NCBI RefSeq assembly: GCF_027912515.1
Contig: NZ_CP115464.1
Location: 1,426,001-1,490,000, forward strand
From: Brevundimonas sp. NIBR10
GTDB lineage: Bacteria; Pseudomonadota; Alphaproteobacteria; Caulobacterales; Caulobacteraceae
Length of the DNA: 64,000 nucleotides
Direction of reading: 5' to 3'
In this document: positions 44,607-53,401 of the stretch, piece by piece
How positions within the stretch are numbered: position 1 is the first letter of the stretch
Layout: every line of letters begins with the position of its first letter
Translations under genes and position numbers: made by a program
Notes under the pieces: model-generated
Told to the model about the DNA's origin: nothing
Database searches by the model: none
What the model saw: only the letters and a program-made list of their open reading frames with translations

Positions 44607-44930
44607 CTATGCCGCGCCCGTGAAAAACAGGATCAGCATCACGACCATTGCCAGGCTGAGCGTAAGAGGCACCGCGACGCTGATCCAAGTCGCCCAGCGC
44701 CATTTCAGCTTCTGAAAGATCACGCCGCCGACCGGCCCCAGAAGCAGACTGCTGGTCCAGAGCGCCAACGTCGCTGACATCAAGCGGAGGAGTGCGTTCG
44801 TTCCGCCACCCTGAGACATCGTGAGGAGGATAAACAGAACGAAAGTGACTGGCAGGCACAGAAAGCAGAAGATGATGACTCGCACCATCGCCTGGTCAGA
44901 GACTAGCCGAGGGGTCGCTAGCTTCATCAT
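44607..44930 (-). CDS. Small three-helix membrane protein, function unknown
   Basis: This 107-residue protein has hydrophobic segments at about residues 15-40 (VRVIIFCFLCLPVTFVLFIL), 50-70 and 82-105. No family is recognised. It starts 27 bases after the exported protein gene at 44958 on the same strand and may be its partner. The Shine-Dalgarno is weak; ATG 44927 is an equal choice. Confidence 0.6.
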   Translation of the reverse strand: MMKLATPRLVSDQAMVRVIIFCFLCLPVTFVLFILLTMSQGGGTNALLRLMSATLALWTSSLLLGPVGGVIFQKLKWRWATWISVAVPLTLSLAMVVMLILFFTGAA

Positions 44931-44957
44931 GCCGGCAGCGTCGCCGAGACCGAAGTG

Positions 44958-45473
44958 CTAGCGGCTGACCAACCGCCCGCGTGACAGGTTGGACGCCAGA
45001 CGGTCGAAGGCACGGTCGGCCTCTTCCCAGGTGTTGTAGCCGAAGACGTCGGCGATGCTGTTGGAGTAGCGCGAGTATTTGACCGGCAGGCGCTGGCCGT
45101 CGGCGGTGACGACCTCGCCCTCGATCGTGGCACCGCCGATCGAGACACTGTCGAAGATCGACAGGCCGGGGCGGTCGATCGACTGCTGCATCGTCGGGCG
45201 GTTGGGCTTGAGGTCGGTGACCACCAGATTGACCTGGGCCCCGGCCAGGGCACCGCTGCGGGCCAGTTCGCGCTCGACCGTCTGTTTCAGGTCGTCGATC
45301 TGCCAGTTGACGTCACGCTCGCCGAGCTTTTCGACGTCCTCGATCAGATCGCCGCCGATGGTCACGGTGACGGACGGGGCGCCGATCCGGGGCTGGTTGG
45401 CGGGCTCGGCCTGGGCGGCGGCGGCGACCGCCATGACGGCGGCGAGGGGGGCGAAGAAGGCGAACCTGCGCAT
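44958..45473 (-). CDS. Exported protein, function unknown
   Basis: From ATG 45473 the protein has 171 residues with a signal peptide (MRRFAFFAPLAAVMAVAAAA, cleavage near AQA). The mature part carries VTVTIGGDLIEDVEKLGERD, ADGQRLPVKYSRYSNSIADV and WEEADRAFDRLASNL, a pattern of conserved alphaproteobacterial periplasmic proteins without a named role. GGAG seven bases upstream decides this start over ATG 45485. It follows the histidine kinase gene on the same strand. Confidence 0.75.
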   Translation of the reverse strand: MRRFAFFAPLAAVMAVAAAAQAEPANQPRIGAPSVTVTIGGDLIEDVEKLGERDVNWQIDDLKQTVERELARSGALAGAQVNLVVTDLKPNRPTMQQSIDRPGLSIFDSVSIGGATIEGEVVTADGQRLPVKYSRYSNSIADVFGYNTWEEADRAFDRLASNLSRGRLVSR

Positions 45474-45538
45474 GATGATCTCCATGGGTCCCTGTCCCGA
45501 TGAAGATGCGCCCGGCACCGCCTTTCCGCAAGACGCCC

Positions 45539-46882
45539 CTACCCCGGTAGCCGGATCAGCGCCTTCAGCCCGCCCATGTCGCTGCGATCCAGGGTGATGT
45601 CCCCGCCGTGCCCGCGCGCCACGTCGCGCGCGATGGCCAGGCCCAGGCCGACGCCCTTGGTGTTCTGGTTGCGGCTTTCATCCAGGCGCGAGAAGGGCGA
45701 GAACGCCTCTTCGTGCATCTCTTCGGGGATGCCGGGGCCGTCATCCTCGACCGCGATCTCGATCCCGCCGGACGCCAGGGCGCGGGCCGACAGGCGGACG
45801 TGCTCGCCGTGCGCTGCGGCGTTGCCTGCCAGGTTGTTCAGGGCGCGACGGATGGCGATGGGGCGCAACGTCGCCTTCAGCCCCTCCGGCGCCTGGACCT
45901 CGACTTCCGCCCCTATCCGGCGCGCGTCCTCGCCGGCAGAGGTCAACAGGGCGGCGATGTCGATGATCTGCGCCGCCTCACCCGCCTCGCCGCGCGCGAA
46001 GGCCAGGTATTCGTCGATCATATGCTCCATCTCGTCCAGATCGCCCTTCATCGCTGTCTGACGCTTGAAGGGCGGCGCCAGCGCCAGCTCCAGCCGCAGC
46101 CGGGTCAGGGGCGTCCTCAGGTCATGGCTGACCGAGGCCAGCAGGGCGGTACGCTGGTCGATATGGCGCTGGATCCGGTCGCGCATGGCCAGAAAGGCCG
46201 TCGCCGCCTGGCGCACCTCACGCGCGCCGTGGGGCTTGAACCGGGGCTGGATCTCGCCGCGCCCGAAGGCCTCGGCCGCCTCGGCCAGCCGCTCGATGGC
46301 ACGGACCTGGTTCCTGATGAACAGGATGGCCACCGACATCAGCAGCACGGTGGCGATGGTCAGCCACAGCACGAAGATATGGGCCTGGGTCGCCACGGCG
46401 CGTTCGCGGGGCGCGATGATGCGCAGCACTCCGTTCGGCTCCTGCACCTGGATATCGACGTAAGCCGGATAGCGGGTTGTGTCGAACCAGAAAGGCTGGT
46501 CCAGCCGCGAGGCCAGGGCCTGTTCCAGCGTCCGGTCGATCAGGCCGATCGGCCCACGATTTTGTTCGGTCGGCAGGGTCTCATCTTCCTTCAGGGCGAC
46601 GGACAGCTGCATCGACTTTTCCGCCCGGGCGGCGATGACGGCCAGGTTCTGTGGCGTCGGATCGTCGCGATAGCTTTCTGACGCCCAGGCGATGTCCCCG
46701 GCCAGCCCCTCCGACAGGCGGGCGGTCACCCTCTGCCAGTGGGCGTCGAAGAAGGCCCAGGTCACCGCCCCCTGCATGATCAGGATCGGCGCCACGATGA
46801 TCAGCAACGACCGCCCCCACAGCGAGGCGGGTAGCCTGCGCTTGATGAACCGGCCGAGGACGGCGGGGGGGACGAAGCGCAT
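45539..46882 (-). CDS. EnvZ-like sensor histidine kinase
   Basis: This 447-residue membrane kinase has two transmembrane helices (LLIIVAPILIMQGAVTWAFF near the start and LWLTIATVLLMSVAILFI ~180) flanking a periplasmic sensor. A HAMP domain (VRAIERLAEAAEAFGRGEI) leads to the phospho-acceptor His in SHDLRTPLTRLRLELAL. The ATPase domain includes DDGPGIPEEMHEEAFSPFSR and GVGLGLAIARDVARGHGG. It should phosphorylate the OmpR-type regulator at 47073, from which a 170-bp palindrome separates it. Confidence 0.93.
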   Translation of the reverse strand: MRFVPPAVLGRFIKRRLPASLWGRSLLIIVAPILIMQGAVTWAFFDAHWQRVTARLSEGLAGDIAWASESYRDDPTPQNLAVIAARAEKSMQLSVALKEDETLPTEQNRGPIGLIDRTLEQALASRLDQPFWFDTTRYPAYVDIQVQEPNGVLRIIAPRERAVATQAHIFVLWLTIATVLLMSVAILFIRNQVRAIERLAEAAEAFGRGEIQPRFKPHGAREVRQAATAFLAMRDRIQRHIDQRTALLASVSHDLRTPLTRLRLELALAPPFKRQTAMKGDLDEMEHMIDEYLAFARGEAGEAAQIIDIAALLTSAGEDARRIGAEVEVQAPEGLKATLRPIAIRRALNNLAGNAAAHGEHVRLSARALASGGIEIAVEDDGPGIPEEMHEEAFSPFSRLDESRNQNTKGVGLGLAIARDVARGHGGDITLDRSDMGGLKALIRLPG

Positions 46883-46887
46883 CAGCG

Positions 46888-47057
46888 TCCCTCTCCCATA
46901 GGGAGAGGGCTTGAGGCTCGGAGAGCGCAGCGATCCGCCAGCCGAAAGGGTGAGGGGTTACGGTGCGTCATTCTGAGAGGGAAACCCCTCACCCTTTCGC
47001 GCGAAGACCGATCGCTACGCTCTCGGGCGCTCAAGCCCTCTCCCCATGGGAGAGGGA
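46888..47057. repeat. Palindromic repeat element C (170 bp), family 2
   Basis: The arms are about 48 bp, built from CCCTCTCCCAT...GGGAGAGGGCTTGAG and continuing through GAGAGCG(C/T)AGCGATC. An inner dyad GGGTGAGGGGTT/AACCCCTCACCC surrounds the centre. Nearly the whole element can fold into one hairpin. It fills the space between the response-regulator stop and the kinase start, and arrived with no loss of either frame. A related arm is at 39923. Confidence 0.85.
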
Positions 47058-47072
47058 GCCAAAGCGCCGTCA

Positions 47073-47801
47073 TCAATCCGGCGCCAGCATATACCCCACG
47101 CCGCGCACGGTCTGGAGATAGCGCGGGTTCTTCGGGTCCGCTTCCAGCTTCCTGCGCAGGCGCGTCACCTGGACGTCCACGGCGCGGCCGGTGATGTCGG
47201 CGGTGTCGGGCGACAGGTCCATCCGCTCGACCGGCGAATGGGCATGGATGGCCAGCGTCTTCAGCAGTTGCGCCTCGGCCTCGGTCAGACGCAGCGGCTT
47301 GCCGTCGCGCGACAGCTCCAGCCGCTCCATGTCGAACGACACCTCGCCCAGCCGGATCTCGCGCGGCGTCAGGGGCTTGCCGCCCGTGCGACGCAGGATC
47401 GCCTCGATCCGCAATGCCAGTTCCTTGGGCTCGAACGGCTTGGACATATAGTCGTCGGCGCCGCGCGACAGGCCCTCGATCCGGTCCGACGCCTCGCCGC
47501 GCGCGGTCAGCAGCAGCACGGGCGTCTTGGACAGCTGCGCCTTGGACCGGACCCACGACGTGAGCTCCAGCCCCGTCTCGCCCGGCATCATGACGTCCAG
47601 GATGACCAGGTCGAACTCGATCAGCTCCATCAGCCGACGCGCGGCGGCGGCGTGGGCGGCACCGGTGGTGCGATAGCCCTCGCGCGCCAGATATTCCTTC
47701 AGCAGTTCGCGAATGCGGTCATCGTCGTCGACGACCAGCAGGTGCCGTCCGACGCCGGGGCCGGCGACGGGGCCGGAGCGATTGCGTGATTCGTAACTCA
47801 T
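47073..47801 (-). CDS. OmpR-family response regulator
   Basis: This 242-residue regulator has a receiver domain (HLLVVDDDDRIRELLKEYLA, phospho-acceptor Asp in LVILDVMMPGETG, LLLTARGEASD with the switch Thr, and Lys in MSKPFEP) and a C-terminal winged helix (RLTEAEAQLLKTLAIHAHSPV ... VDVQVTRLRRKLEADP). ATG 47801 was chosen as receiver homology follows shortly. It is transcribed before its kinase at 45539. The target genes are unknown. Confidence 0.93.
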   Translation of the reverse strand: MSYESRNRSGPVAGPGVGRHLLVVDDDDRIRELLKEYLAREGYRTTGAAHAAAARRLMELIEFDLVILDVMMPGETGLELTSWVRSKAQLSKTPVLLLTARGEASDRIEGLSRGADDYMSKPFEPKELALRIEAILRRTGGKPLTPREIRLGEVSFDMERLELSRDGKPLRLTEAEAQLLKTLAIHAHSPVERMDLSPDTADITGRAVDVQVTRLRRKLEADPKNPRYLQTVRGVGYMLAPD

Positions 47802-47909
47802 AGTCTGGGGCTCATCGGCGTGTTCCGCGCGTGCATACAGCGTGGCCGAGATCAAGGCGACCTGCAAGGAACCCTGTTCCGTTGCGCCCGCTCGAACGTC
47901 CGGGTGCAA

Positions 47910-48521
47910 TCAACCCCAGGCCCGCATCGCGATCCGGACAACGCCCAGCAGTTTGTCGCGGCTGGCACCGTCGCGAGCGAGGGTGGACATCCCCTGAATG
48001 ACCGCTGTGGTGTGCCCGGCCAGAGCGCCCGCATCGGTGTCTTCAGGCAGTTCTCCGTCGACCACCGCGTGTTCTATCCGGCGTCTGAGGTGGGCCTCGA
48101 CCGCGTTGCGCAGAGCTGCCAGCTCGGCCTGAACGTCAGCGGCCGAGGCCGAAACGCTGATGGCAGAGGTGGCCAGCATACAGCCGGGCGGCGTCGTCGG
48201 ATCGGTGAAGGTCTGGGCCGCACCCGACATCAGGGCCAAGGCGGCGTCGCGCGCCGATCCCGCCGCGTCGATGATCTCCTGGGGCGAAGTCGGATGCGAC
48301 AGGTAGCGGCGAACGGACTCCAGAAAGAGACCCTTCTTGTTGCCGAACGCCGCATAGACGCTCGGCGGTGAAACCCCCATCGCCGCCGTCAGGTCCCCCA
48401 GCGAGGTGGACTCATAACCATGCCGCCAGAACAGCAGCATGGCCGTTTCCAGGGCGGCCTCGCGATCGAACGACAGGGGTCTGCCCGCCTTGCGGATCGA
48501 TGAAGACTGCGACGTTTTCAT
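47910..48521 (-). CDS. TetR/AcrR-family transcriptional regulator
   Basis: The predicted 203-residue protein has the N-terminal HTH GRPLSFDREAALETAMLLFW, ESTSLGDLTAAMGVSPPSVY and AAFGNKKGLFLE. A C-terminal ligand domain follows. ATG 48521 is used; in-frame ATGs at 48575 and 48584 are alternatives. It is divergent from the aldo/keto reductase gene, with two dyads between, the usual arrangement for a regulator of its neighbour. Confidence 0.9.
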   Translation of the reverse strand: MKTSQSSSIRKAGRPLSFDREAALETAMLLFWRHGYESTSLGDLTAAMGVSPPSVYAAFGNKKGLFLESVRRYLSHPTSPQEIIDAAGSARDAALALMSGAAQTFTDPTTPPGCMLATSAISVSASAADVQAELAALRNAVEAHLRRRIEHAVVDGELPEDTDAGALAGHTTAVIQGMSTLARDGASRDKLLGVVRIAMRAWG

Positions 48522-48594
48522 AGCGTCCGTTATGAAACCCTTGACCGGCGACGGCAAGGGCTTCACTGGTTCCATAGCAATCACTAGGAAACCC
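48516..48594. promoter_or_regulatory. Two dyads between the TetR and aldo/keto reductase genes (operator candidates)
   Basis: TTTCATA (48516-48522)-N8-TATGAAA (48531-48537) is a perfect 7-bp dyad at the TetR start. A looser dyad GGTTCC...GGAAACC follows at about 48569-48594, directly before the reductase start at 48598. TetR proteins commonly bind such sites to repress both directions. Binding is inferred. Confidence 0.5.
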
Positions 48595-48597
48595 TCG

Positions 48598-49710
48598 ATG
48601 TCGCTCTCCGATTACCGCACACTGGGGCGTTCCGGCCTGCTGGTCAGCCCGCTGTCGCTCGGCACCATGACGTTCGGGACCGCGCGCTGGGGCGCGGCCG
48701 AGGATCAGTCCCGGGCGATCTTCGACGCCTATGTCGACGGCGGCGGCAACGTCATCGACACGGCCGACGTCTACGCCGGCGGGCGCGGCGAGGAGATGGT
48801 CGGGCAGTTCATCGCCGATCGGGGCCTGCGTCACGACCTCGTCCTGTCGACCAAGGCGGGCTTCGGCACAGGGCAGGGGCGTCTGGCCGGCGGCAACGGC
48901 GCAAAGCACACCAACACCGCGCTGGAAGGGTCTCTACGGCGGCTCGGCGTGGACCATGTCGATCTCTACTGGGTCCACGTCTGGGATTCGGTCACGCCGC
49001 CGGACGAACTGCTCCAGACCATGGCCGGCCTCGTTCGGTCGGGAAAGATTCGCTACTGGGGCATTTCCAACGCACCGGCCTGGTACGTCGCCAGCCTGGC
49101 CACCCTGGCGCGGGCCACGAACCGGCCGGGGCCGATCGCGATGCAGTATTTCTATTCCCTGGTCAGCCGAGACATCGAGGACGAGCATTTGCCGCTGGGG
49201 GCCGAGTTCGGCCTGGGCATGGTCCCCTGGAGCCCGCTCGCCTACGGCCTGCTGACCGGAAAGTATGATCGCGCGGCGATCGAGGCCGGGGCCCCTCGTG
49301 CCGGCGGCGTCCCCCGCGAGGCGGCCGTGGCCGGCGAGGCGCGGCCCGAGAGCGACAATCGTCTCGACGGCGCCAATCCGTTCGGCGACAGCCTGTTCAC
49401 GGACCGCAACTGGACCATCGTCGAGACCCTGAAGCGCGTGGCGGACGATGCGGGCCAGAGCCCGGCCCGTGTCGCCCTGGCCTGGGTCATCGGCCGACGC
49501 GGCGTGGCGACCACCCTGATCGGCGCCAGCCGCCCGCAACAGATCGTGGACAACGCCTCGGCCCTCGACATCGTCCTGTCCGACGACCACCGCGCGATGC
49601 TGGACGCCGTCAGTGCACCCGAGCAGCGGTTGATCTACGGCCTGTTCTCGGACGCCGGACGTCGCGGGGCTGTGTTCGGAGGGGACTCGGTCATGCCTTG
49701 GCGGCCGTGA
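48598..49710 (+). CDS. Aldo/keto reductase
   Basis: This 370-residue TIM-barrel NADPH reductase has the AKR catalytic elements: GGGNVIDTADVYAGGRGEEM (Asp and Tyr), LVLSTKAGFG (Lys) and DLYWVHVWDSVTP (His). The C-terminal cofactor segment ATTLIGASRPQQIVDNASAL is present. It is of the AKR11/12-like voltage-subunit class by length; the substrate is unknown. It is probably induced by an electrophile or aldehyde through the divergent TetR regulator. Confidence 0.92.
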   Translation: MSLSDYRTLGRSGLLVSPLSLGTMTFGTARWGAAEDQSRAIFDAYVDGGGNVIDTADVYAGGRGEEMVGQFIADRGLRHDLVLSTKAGFGTGQGRLAGGNGAKHTNTALEGSLRRLGVDHVDLYWVHVWDSVTPPDELLQTMAGLVRSGKIRYWGISNAPAWYVASLATLARATNRPGPIAMQYFYSLVSRDIEDEHLPLGAEFGLGMVPWSPLAYGLLTGKYDRAAIEAGAPRAGGVPREAAVAGEARPESDNRLDGANPFGDSLFTDRNWTIVETLKRVADDAGQSPARVALAWVIGRRGVATTLIGASRPQQIVDNASALDIVLSDDHRAMLDAVSAPEQRLIYGLFSDAGRRGAVFGGDSVMPWRP

Positions 49711-49725
49711 GCTGCGAGTACCCCG

Positions 49726-50502
49726 CTAGTCGCTGATCTCGACATCGTCGATCCAGAGCCTGCGCGGGCCGTCGGGGATATAGGTCTCCCAGCCGATGTT
49801 GACCCGCTCCATCGCCGGCAGTTCCCAGACGTAGGACGCCGGCTGGTGGACGCAGCCCTGGCCCGTGGCACCGACGTCCAGCCCCGAGATCGGCCGTCCG
49901 TCGATGGACAGGGTCAGGCCGGTCGGCGCGATCCTCCAGGCGACATCGACCCAGCGTCCCTCCGGCATGACGTCGGCCTCGCCCGCATGGCCCCAGCAGT
50001 CGGACATTGGGGCGGTAGGGTCCGAATAGCCGTCGGGCGTCTCATAGTTCGACATCAGCCGCGATCCGTTCGGTATCGGCAACTGGCCGCCGAACCGGAC
50101 CAGTCCGGTATGGCCGTCGCTGCGCCGCACGCCCCGTCCCTCGATGATGGTCCAGTGGATTTCCGTACGCGGACCTTCCTCCAGCCAGACCTTCATCCGC
50201 CCGGACAGTCCGTCCCGAGCCGCAGGGAACAGGGGGCCACCCTGGTTGAACAGATAGACGGTGCCCGTCCCCGCCACGTCGATCCGCACCGACCGGTGCC
50301 CGGAGGCGGCCCGGGTGTCGTCGATCACGGCCGTGCCGTTCACCTGCTGGACGCCCCACGGACCGCCCGGCGGACCACCGACCGCATAGGCCTCGAAATC
50401 GTCGGCGATGACGGGCCCTGCACCACCGGCCTCGGGCGGCGTGGCACAGGCGACCAGACCGAACCCCAGACCGGCACCAAGCATCTTCAGGTTGATTTTC
50501 AT
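49726..50502 (-). CDS. Lipoprotein with a lectin/polysaccharide-lyase-like beta domain
   Basis: The predicted 258-residue protein has a lipobox signal (MLGAGLGFGLVACAT; Cys ~19). The remainder is beta-rich (DDFEAYAVGGPPGGPW, HWTIIEGRGVRRSDGHTGLV, RRLWIDDVEIS), resembling the concanavalin/jelly-roll proteins related to fungal Cip1 and some polysaccharide lyases. The activity cannot be settled from sequence. It is on the minus strand with its promoter facing the nucleoside transporter gene. Confidence 0.7.
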   Translation of the reverse strand: MKINLKMLGAGLGFGLVACATPPEAGGAGPVIADDFEAYAVGGPPGGPWGVQQVNGTAVIDDTRAASGHRSVRIDVAGTGTVYLFNQGGPLFPAARDGLSGRMKVWLEEGPRTEIHWTIIEGRGVRRSDGHTGLVRFGGQLPIPNGSRLMSNYETPDGYSDPTAPMSDCWGHAGEADVMPEGRWVDVAWRIAPTGLTLSIDGRPISGLDVGATGQGCVHQPASYVWELPAMERVNIGWETYIPDGPRRLWIDDVEISD

Positions 50503-50610
50503 GACAAGACCCCGTGTTCGGCTGTGGTAGCGATCCCAGTCTCACCCGGTCGATGAACGCGCGCAACCTTGCCGGTGCCTTGCGCTGACCGCGACGGACG
50601 CTAGAGGTGG

Positions 50611-51906
50611 ATGGAGTTCGGGGATCCCATCATCATGTTCAGCCTGCTGAACCTTCAGAGCCTGTTCGGGCTGATCGTCATCGTGGCGGCGGCCTGGGGG
50701 CTGTCCGAGAACAAGCGGGCCTTTCCCTGGCGGCTGGCGCTCGGCGCGGTCGGGGTGCAGGCCCTGCTGGTGCTGGCGCTGTTCGCCATTCCGGGATCGC
50801 AGGTCGTGCTGGCCGGGATCACCGGCGCGGTCGACGGCCTGACGGTGGCGGCGTCCAAGGGCGCGCAGTTCGTGTTCGGCTATCTGGCCGGGGGACAGCA
50901 GCCCTATGTGGTCGGCAACGAGGGGGCCCTGTTCACCTTCGCCTTCAACGTCCTGCCGATGATCCTGGTGATCTCGGCCCTGTCGGCGTTGCTTTGGCAC
51001 TGGAAGATCCTGAAGTGGATCACGCTGGGGTTCGGCTTCCTCTTCCAGAAGACCATGGGGCTCGGCGGAGCCTCGGCCCTGGCGGTGGCGGCCAACATCT
51101 TTCTGGGCATGATCGAGAGCCCGATCATGATCCGCGCCTATCTGGACAAGCTGACGCGGTCCGAGATCTTTCTGATGATGGTGGTGGGGCTGGCCACGGT
51201 CGCGGGATCGACCATGGTGGCCTATGCGACCATCCTGTCGGCGGTCCTGCCCAATGCGGCGGGCCATGTGCTGGTCGCCTCGATCGTCTCGGCCCCGGCG
51301 GGGGTGCTGCTGGCCCGGATCATGATCCCGGAAAAGGCGGGCGAGGGCGGGGCGGTCGCCGACTACGGCTCGGCGTTGAAATACGACTCGGCCATCGACG
51401 CCATCGTCAAGGGCACGGCCGACGGCCTGATGGTGGTGATGAACATCTCGGCGGTGCTGATCGTGTTCGTGGCCCTGGTCGCCCTGGTCAACATCATGAT
51501 CGGCTGGATCCCGGTCTTCGGCGAGCCCCTGACCCTTGAACGTCTGCTGGGCTGGATCTTCTGGCCGGTCGCCTGGTTGACGGGGGTGGAGGCTTCGGAG
51601 GCCGGTCGCGCGGGCTGGCTGCTGGGCGTCAAACTGACCCTGACCGAGTTCGTCGCCTTTATCGAACTGGGCAAGGTGCCGGCCGCCGAGATGAGCGAGC
51701 GGACGCGGATGCTGATGACCTATGCCCTGTGCGGCTTCGCCAACATCGGCTCGGTCGGGATCACGGTGACGGGCCTGTCGGTCCTGATGCCCGAACGCCG
51801 CGAAGAGGTGCTGGGCATGATCTGGAAAGCCTTGTTCGCCGGCTTCTGCGCCACCCTGATGACGGCAGCGGTTGTCGGGGCCATGCCGGCCTCCATATTC
51901 GGCTGA
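50611..51906 (+). CDS. Concentrative nucleoside transporter (NupC/CNT family)
   Basis: This 431-residue permease imports nucleosides with H+ or Na+. It has the core re-entrant and helix motifs FAFNVLPMILVISALSALLW, MGLGGASALAVAANIFLGMIESPIMIR (the family's ESP signature) and AGSTMVAYATILS. Later parts read GTADGLMVVMNISAVLIVFV and YALCGFANIGSVGITVTG. ATG 50611 follows AGAGG; ATG 50635 (MFSLLNLQS) is an alternative start. Confidence 0.93.
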   Translation: MEFGDPIIMFSLLNLQSLFGLIVIVAAAWGLSENKRAFPWRLALGAVGVQALLVLALFAIPGSQVVLAGITGAVDGLTVAASKGAQFVFGYLAGGQQPYVVGNEGALFTFAFNVLPMILVISALSALLWHWKILKWITLGFGFLFQKTMGLGGASALAVAANIFLGMIESPIMIRAYLDKLTRSEIFLMMVVGLATVAGSTMVAYATILSAVLPNAAGHVLVASIVSAPAGVLLARIMIPEKAGEGGAVADYGSALKYDSAIDAIVKGTADGLMVVMNISAVLIVFVALVALVNIMIGWIPVFGEPLTLERLLGWIFWPVAWLTGVEASEAGRAGWLLGVKLTLTEFVAFIELGKVPAAEMSERTRMLMTYALCGFANIGSVGITVTGLSVLMPERREEVLGMIWKALFAGFCATLMTAAVVGAMPASIFG

Positions 51907-51926
51907 GCCGAACACAGGATCCACCG

Positions 51927-52547
51927 ATGAAACTCTATACCTCGAAGCGCGCGCCCAACCCGCGCCGGGTCCGCTGGGTCATGGCCGAAAAGGCCATCAC
52001 CGACGTCGAGATCGTCGAGGTCGACATCATGGCCGGCGACCACAAGACGCCCGAGTACCGCGGCAAGGTCGGCGTGCCCCACGTCCCGGCGCTGGAACTC
52101 GACGACGGCACGACCATCTCGGAATCGGTCGCCATCGGCCGGTATCTGGAGTCCATGTACCCCGAGCCCAATCTGTTCGGTCACGACGCCCGCGAACAGG
52201 CGGTCATCGAGATGTGGACGCGGCGCTGCGAATTCTATCTGGCCAATCCGCTGATGCTGAACGTGCGCCACTCGCACCCGGCCCTGGCCGCCCTGGAAGG
52301 CGTTCAGGTCGCCGAGGTCGCCGAATACAACCGCGTCTGGGCCGAGCGTTTCATGCGCACCCTGGACCGCCAACTCGCCGGCAACGCCTTCATCGCCGGT
52401 GACCGGTTCACCATCGCCGACATCGTCGCCACGATCGGCCTGGACTTCGCCCGCTTGGTCAAGGTCCGCCCGCCCGAGGATCTCGTCGCCCTGAACCGCT
52501 GGTACGAGACCTGCCGGGCGCGGCCGGCGGCGTCTGCGGGCGCGTGA
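51927..52547 (+). CDS. Glutathione S-transferase
   Basis: This 206-residue protein has an N-terminal thioredoxin fold (MKLYTSKRAPNPRRVRWVM, with Ser/Asn where the catalytic residue is expected, and VGVPHVPALELDDGTTISES for the glutathione gamma-Glu site). The all-helical C-terminal domain contains FTIADIVATIGLDFA (N-cap box). The substrate is unknown. Its TGA overlaps the GTG of the next gene (GTGA). Confidence 0.92.
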   Translation: MKLYTSKRAPNPRRVRWVMAEKAITDVEIVEVDIMAGDHKTPEYRGKVGVPHVPALELDDGTTISESVAIGRYLESMYPEPNLFGHDAREQAVIEMWTRRCEFYLANPLMLNVRHSHPALAALEGVQVAEVAEYNRVWAERFMRTLDRQLAGNAFIAGDRFTIADIVATIGLDFARLVKVRPPEDLVALNRWYETCRARPAASAGA

Positions 52548-53062
52548 TCGACACCGACCCGCTGATCGTCAGCCTGGGGTTCGATACGGAGACGTTCGAG
52601 CGGCTCGACGGACTGCGCCGGTCCCATTTCCCGCCGGCGCTGAACAAGATCCCTGCGCACCTGACCCTGTTCCACCATCTGCCCGGCGACCGGCCCGATG
52701 AGGTCACAGCCGCCTTGGCCGAGGCTGCCGGCACCGTCGCCCCCTTCGCGCTGGAGGTGTCGGGTCTGCGCAAGCTCGGCCGGGGCGTCGCCCTGACGCT
52801 GGTCAGCCCCGAACTCATTTCGATCCGTGCGCGGATCGCTGCGCGCTTCGCCGACGTCCTGACCCCTCAGGATCGCCAGGGTTTCCGACCCCACGTCACC
52901 ATCCAGAACAAGGTCGATCCGAAGGAGGCGGCCGCTCTCCACGACCGCCTTGCCGCTGGTTTCACGCCCTGGACCGCCACAGCCGAGGCCCTGCTGCTTT
53001 GGCGCTATCGCGGCGGCCCGTGGGAAGCGGCGGGCCGGTTCGATCTTGCGAGGACCGATTAG
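52544..53062 (+). CDS. 2H phosphoesterase (2'-5' RNA ligase family)
   Basis: This 172-residue protein has the paired HxT/S motifs of the 2H superfamily, AHLTLFHHLPG (~residue 38) and PHVTIQNKVDP (~residue 118). Members hydrolyse cyclic phosphates or join RNA 2'-5'; the true substrate is unknown. It is translationally coupled to the glutathione S-transferase. Confidence 0.85.
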   Translation: MIDTDPLIVSLGFDTETFERLDGLRRSHFPPALNKIPAHLTLFHHLPGDRPDEVTAALAEAAGTVAPFALEVSGLRKLGRGVALTLVSPELISIRARIAARFADVLTPQDRQGFRPHVTIQNKVDPKEAAALHDRLAAGFTPWTATAEALLLWRYRGGPWEAAGRFDLARTD

Positions 53063-53080
53063 CTAGCCTAGCTTATCTGG

Positions 53081-53401
53081 ATGGCCGTCATCGCGAACAT
53101 CCACGAAGCCAAGACGACGCTGTCCAAGCTGATCGAACGCGCGCTTGCGGGCGAAGAGGTCATCATCGCCCGGGCAGGCAAGCCGGTGGTCGAGCTCAAG
53201 GCGCTCAACCCCTCTGTCGTCGATCGTGAGGCCATCCGCCAGAAGCGCCTGGCGCTCTTCGGCAGTATGGAGGGAAAGATGAATCTCCAGCCCGGCTGGG
53301 AAGAGTCAGCCTTCGACGCCGATATGCACCGCAAATGGTATGGCGAGGAGCCCGAGGGTTTGCCCCACGCAGCCGAGACAGCAGCGCCGTTGACGCGCTG
53401 A
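53081..53401 (+). CDS. Phd/YefM-family antitoxin
   Basis: This 106-residue antitoxin has the Phd fold (MAVIANIHEAKTTLSKLIER, then EEVIIARAGKPVVELKAL) for DNA binding. An acidic/aromatic tail (LQPGWEESAFDADMHRKWYG) should cover the toxin. Its TGA shares one base with the toxin ATG (TGATG). The tail is longer than in minimal Phd proteins. Confidence 0.9.
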   Translation: MAVIANIHEAKTTLSKLIERALAGEEVIIARAGKPVVELKALNPSVVDREAIRQKRLALFGSMEGKMNLQPGWEESAFDADMHRKWYGEEPEGLPHAAETAAPLTR

